Assembly (NCBI GenBank): GCA_015060165.1
Contig: SUZC01000008.1
Coordinates: 1-64,000 of the forward strand
DNA from: Rikenellaceae bacterium
GTDB lineage: Bacteria > Bacteroidota > Bacteroidia > Bacteroidales > Rikenellaceae
Length of the DNA: 64,000 nt
Direction of reading: 5' to 3'
The stretch's first letter is position 1. Every line of letters starts with the position of its first letter. The position numbers were made by a program, and so were the translations under genes. Positions 61,443-64,000 of this stretch are shown here, one piece after another. The notes beneath the pieces were generated by a model, which saw only the letters and a list, made by a program, of their open reading frames with translations, made no database searches and was not told the DNA's origin.

Positions 61443-62846
61443 ATGATATATATATACTTCATACTTTGGCTTATAATTGCAGCTTCGACCTTCTTTGTCA
61501 AGAGTCGAAAAGCGGTTCACATCCTAAGTGGATTCTACATCACCTTGCACGCAATCTTCGCCGAGAATCTATTTTTAGAAGATTTCTATCTTACCACATC
61601 GGGGCAATTCTTCACATTCGACGAGATTGGCTCATTGTTCTATGTTTTGCTAGCTATAGTTGCGACATTTGTAATCATACATTCAAGAGAGTATCTTAAA
61701 GAGGACTCATTGCAGGACTACAAACGATATTTCGCACTGTTGATGCTACTCATCACAGCCATCACGGGCGTATACTTCGCCAACAATATCGCCATCACAT
61801 GGATTTTGATGGAGACTACAACGCTTTGTGCCGCCGGTATTCTCTACCATCGCCATTCGAAAGACACATTGGAGGCAACATGGAAATATCTGTTCGTGTG
61901 TTCAACAGGTATCGCTATCGCCTATCTTGGAATTTTGTTGCTGGCAGCCGCTGCATCGAACAACTCGCTCAACTATGAGGAGATGCGCACGCTAATCACA
62001 GAAGGCAATCCGCTCTACTTAAAAGTAGCCTTCCTTCTGATGCTTACGGGATACAGCTGCAAGATGGAGATCTTTCCACTCTACACAATTGGCGTTGATG
62101 CCAACTTTGCAGCTCCGGCCCCAGCGTCGGCTCTTATATCTACTGGATTGGTCAACGCAGGATTCTTGGCAATCTTCCGCATATATCGACTCTATGCCGA
62201 TACGCAGATTTTCGGTTGGATTCGCAGCGTAATGCTCATTACAGGTATCATCAGCTTGGTAGTTGGTGCATTGTTCCTACGCCGTACTAACAACTATAAG
62301 CGATTCCTCTCATACTCTACAGTCGAGAATATGGGTATTGCAGCAATCGGTTTGGGTATTGGCGGGATTGGAATATGGGCAGCACTATTCCACGTTGTAT
62401 GCCACACCTTCATAAAGAGCAGCCTATTCCTGCAGATTGCCATCGTGCGTCACATCTACAACGGATATCGTATCAACCGTATTGGCGACTACATCAACAT
62501 CAACAAAGTGGGAGCCATAGCATTGATAGCAGGTATGGTCGTGGTATTGGCATTCCCACCATCGCCACTCTTCATATCGGAACTTATGATTCTCTCACAA
62601 ACAATAGCCGACGGCAAATGGTGGTTGATGGTTGTGATGATGTTCTTATTGTGCGTTGTAATTTACTCGGTTTGCCAACGTATAATCAAGCTTTGTTACC
62701 AACCCAACCAAGACGAGTTACACCCCACAAATATCAATCGCGGATTGTCGTATAGCGCTCTGTCGCTCCTCGTTTTTGCGATTATTTTAGGATTGTGGCA
62801 ACCAACGCCATTAGTCGACTTAATAAATAAAATCGTAACATTCTAA
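61443..62846 (+). CDS. hyfF: HyfF/NuoN-like proton-channel subunit, diverged
   Basis: This 467-residue antiporter-like subunit keeps the TM5 Glu (WILMETTTLCAAG) and the TM7 Lys (GYSCKMEIFPL). At TM8, where NuoM/NuoN-type subunits have a Lys, the segment reads ISTGLVNAGFLA, with no Lys and no His. The usual PLHTWLPDAH is PLYTIGVDANF. Channel residues therefore differ from those of HyfB in the same operon. It starts 4 nt after hyfE and is followed 3 nt later by the large-subunit-like gene. Confidence 0.85.
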   Translation: MIYIYFILWLIIAASTFFVKSRKAVHILSGFYITLHAIFAENLFLEDFYLTTSGQFFTFDEIGSLFYVLLAIVATFVIIHSREYLKEDSLQDYKRYFALLMLLITAITGVYFANNIAITWILMETTTLCAAGILYHRHSKDTLEATWKYLFVCSTGIAIAYLGILLLAAAASNNSLNYEEMRTLITEGNPLYLKVAFLLMLTGYSCKMEIFPLYTIGVDANFAAPAPASALISTGLVNAGFLAIFRIYRLYADTQIFGWIRSVMLITGIISLVVGALFLRRTNNYKRFLSYSTVENMGIAAIGLGIGGIGIWAALFHVVCHTFIKSSLFLQIAIVRHIYNGYRINRIGDYININKVGAIALIAGMVVVLAFPPSPLFISELMILSQTIADGKWWLMVVMMFLLCVVIYSVCQRIIKLCYQPNQDELHPTNINRGLSYSALSLLVFAIILGLWQPTPLVDLINKIVTF

Positions 62847-62849
62847 ACT

Positions 62850-64000
62850 ATGATATACTATATCACCGATAACATCTCTGGTGCAATTGCCTTAACGGAT
62901 ATTCCCGAGGTGGAGTACGCAGCCTTGTACAATGATCTCAAAGAGCGATTGCAGGAGGAGAAATATCACGTTGCTCACTATTTTGCAACTCCCGAAGGGA
63001 ATCGTTTGAAGTTCTATATACTGCTACTCGATGACGAGCAGCACAAGGTTATGATATCTTCATTTTCGATGGATTACTACGAGGATGTTGCTCTGCCATC
63101 GCTCACAGCACTGCATCCGGCATTACACCCATTCGAGCGCGAAATATCGGAGTTATACAACGTGGAGTTCGACTCGATGCCTTGGAATAAGCCGCTGCGA
63201 TTCTCATTCGACCGTCGCAACCGCAACTCCACAATCGACACATATCCATTCTACACAATCGAGGGCGATTCGCTTCACGAGGTTAATGTAGGCCCAATAC
63301 ACGCCGGCATCATCGAGCCAGGAGCATTCCGATTTATTTGCAACGGAGAGAATGTGCTACATTTGGAGATTGCTTTGGGTTACCAGCATCGTGGCGTGGA
63401 GAAGGAATTCTCATCAACCAACAACCGTCTTCGTCAGACTCTTCTTGCGGAATCTATCGCAGGAGATAGCGCCATAGCACACACAACCACCTACGCCAAC
63501 GTAGTGGAGAAGTTACTACACTTATCGCCATCTGAAAATCTCATCAAGGAGCGAGCCGTGGCTTTGGAGTTGGAACGTATGGCTATGCATATAGCCGACA
63601 CAGGAGCATTGTCGATGGATATTGGTTATCAGTTAGGGCAGGTTGCATGCGAGGCATTGCGTACGATGACCATCAACACCACACAGGCTTGGTGCGGTAA
63701 CCGTTTCGGAAAAGGATTGATTCGACCCGTCGGCACAAACAAGCCCCTCACAGAGGCTAAATGCAAGATGATTCTTGAAAATGTGGCTGAGATAAGCCGT
63801 CGCTACAACGAGGTGCGTCTCGATATAAAGAGTTCACCCACTATTTTAGCCCGTTTCGAGGAGTGTGGTATTGTACCCAAGAACGAAATGTATCGTATCG
63901 GAGGTGTAGGTATGGCCGCTCGTGCAAGTGGCGCGAAACGTGACATCCGCGCCTCACACCCATTTGGTATCTTCTCTTTAAGCGGTAGCGGCATAGAGCA
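62850..64000 (+). CDS. hyfG: HyfG-like (NuoC/NuoD fusion) subunit lacking L1 cysteines, partial
   Basis: The frame is open from the ATG at 62850 to the window end (383 codons, no stop, so partial). The first 125 residues are NuoC-like (HPFEREISELYNVEF). The rest is NuoD/hydrogenase-large-subunit-like (GPIHAGIIEPGAF, GYQHRGVEKEF). In group-4 NiFe hydrogenases the next segment has CGIC, two NiFe ligands; here residues 203-208 read I-A-G-D-S-A, so both Cys are absent (Ala204, Ser207). The second Cys pair would lie beyond the window. It is probably a hydrogenase-related (Ehr-type) rather than H2-making enzyme; the partner and electron acceptor are unknown. Confidence 0.85.
   Translation, partial: MIYYITDNISGAIALTDIPEVEYAALYNDLKERLQEEKYHVAHYFATPEGNRLKFYILLLDDEQHKVMISSFSMDYYEDVALPSLTALHPALHPFEREISELYNVEFDSMPWNKPLRFSFDRRNRNSTIDTYPFYTIEGDSLHEVNVGPIHAGIIEPGAFRFICNGENVLHLEIALGYQHRGVEKEFSSTNNRLRQTLLAESIAGDSAIAHTTTYANVVEKLLHLSPSENLIKERAVALELERMAMHIADTGALSMDIGYQLGQVACEALRTMTINTTQAWCGNRFGKGLIRPVGTNKPLTEAKCKMILENVAEISRRYNEVRLDIKSSPTILARFEECGIVPKNEMYRIGGVGMAARASGAKRDIRASHPFGIFSLSGSGIE

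Overview
This window is a chromosomal stretch of a bacterium of the phylum Bacteroidota, most likely order Bacteroidales. The evidence is the gene content (TonB-dependent receptor with a carboxypeptidase-regulatory-like N-terminus, GH92/GH20/GH43 enzymes, paired M16 and paired M3 peptidases, pyruvate:ferredoxin oxidoreductase, ATP-dependent AsnA-type asparagine synthetase), the near absence of Shine-Dalgarno sequences, and repeated Bacteroidota promoter boxes (TAnnTTTG, several with TTG about 19-22 nt upstream). A family such as Rikenellaceae is possible but cannot be fixed from sequence alone. No phage, integrase, transposase, CRISPR array or plasmid gene was seen; nearly all of it looks like ordinary core genome.

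Layout. 1-2.8 kb: tRNA-Pro, a DUF2089/YIP1-like gene pair and an exported TPR protein. 2.8-16.4 kb (minus strand): gyrA, lolA-like, ftsK, murI, aroK, parC, parE, plsC, which couples DNA topology, chromosome segregation and envelope precursor genes. 16.6-19.5 kb: an MBL-fold hydrolase, a multi-pass membrane protein, and an ECF sigma factor overlapping a two-TM candidate regulator. 19.5-23.9 kb (minus): a probable metal-handling cluster (PqqD-like protein, Cys/His-rich exported protein, TonB receptor, HMA protein) followed by an exported EEP-family lipoprotein. 24-28 kb (plus): RecQ helicase, a WRN-type 3'-5' exonuclease and an rRNA methyltransferase. 28.4-31.9 kb: PFOR. 32.3-34.8 kb: M16 peptidase pair. 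35-42.6 kb: phosphodiester glycosidase, rsmA, GH20, DUF2752 and TM2 proteins, asnA, and a second RecQ with HRDC. 42.7-51.1 kb (plus): lptB, aroA, aroC, prmC, recX, M23 peptidase, GH92. 51.5-57 kb (minus): GH43-like enzyme and two M3 peptidases. 57.1-64 kb (plus): rsmE, then a Hyf-like membrane complex that runs off the end.

The observations most worth following are these. (1) A family of about 125-nt long-hairpin repeats (four copies, one damaged), three of them starting 1-3 nt after a stop codon, with stems that pair in each copy although their sequences differ. (2) A complex-I/group-4-hydrogenase-like operon whose catalytic-type subunit has lost the first pair of NiFe cysteines (AGDS in place of CGIC), resembling the hydrogenase-related 'Ehr' class rather than a hydrogenase. 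(3) A 13-codon open frame with a perfect Shine-Dalgarno sequence in the gyrA leader, striking in a phylum where these are largely unused. (4) A ParE with an altered EGDSA toprim signature, and a ParC ending in a beta-clamp-binding-like QLNLF.
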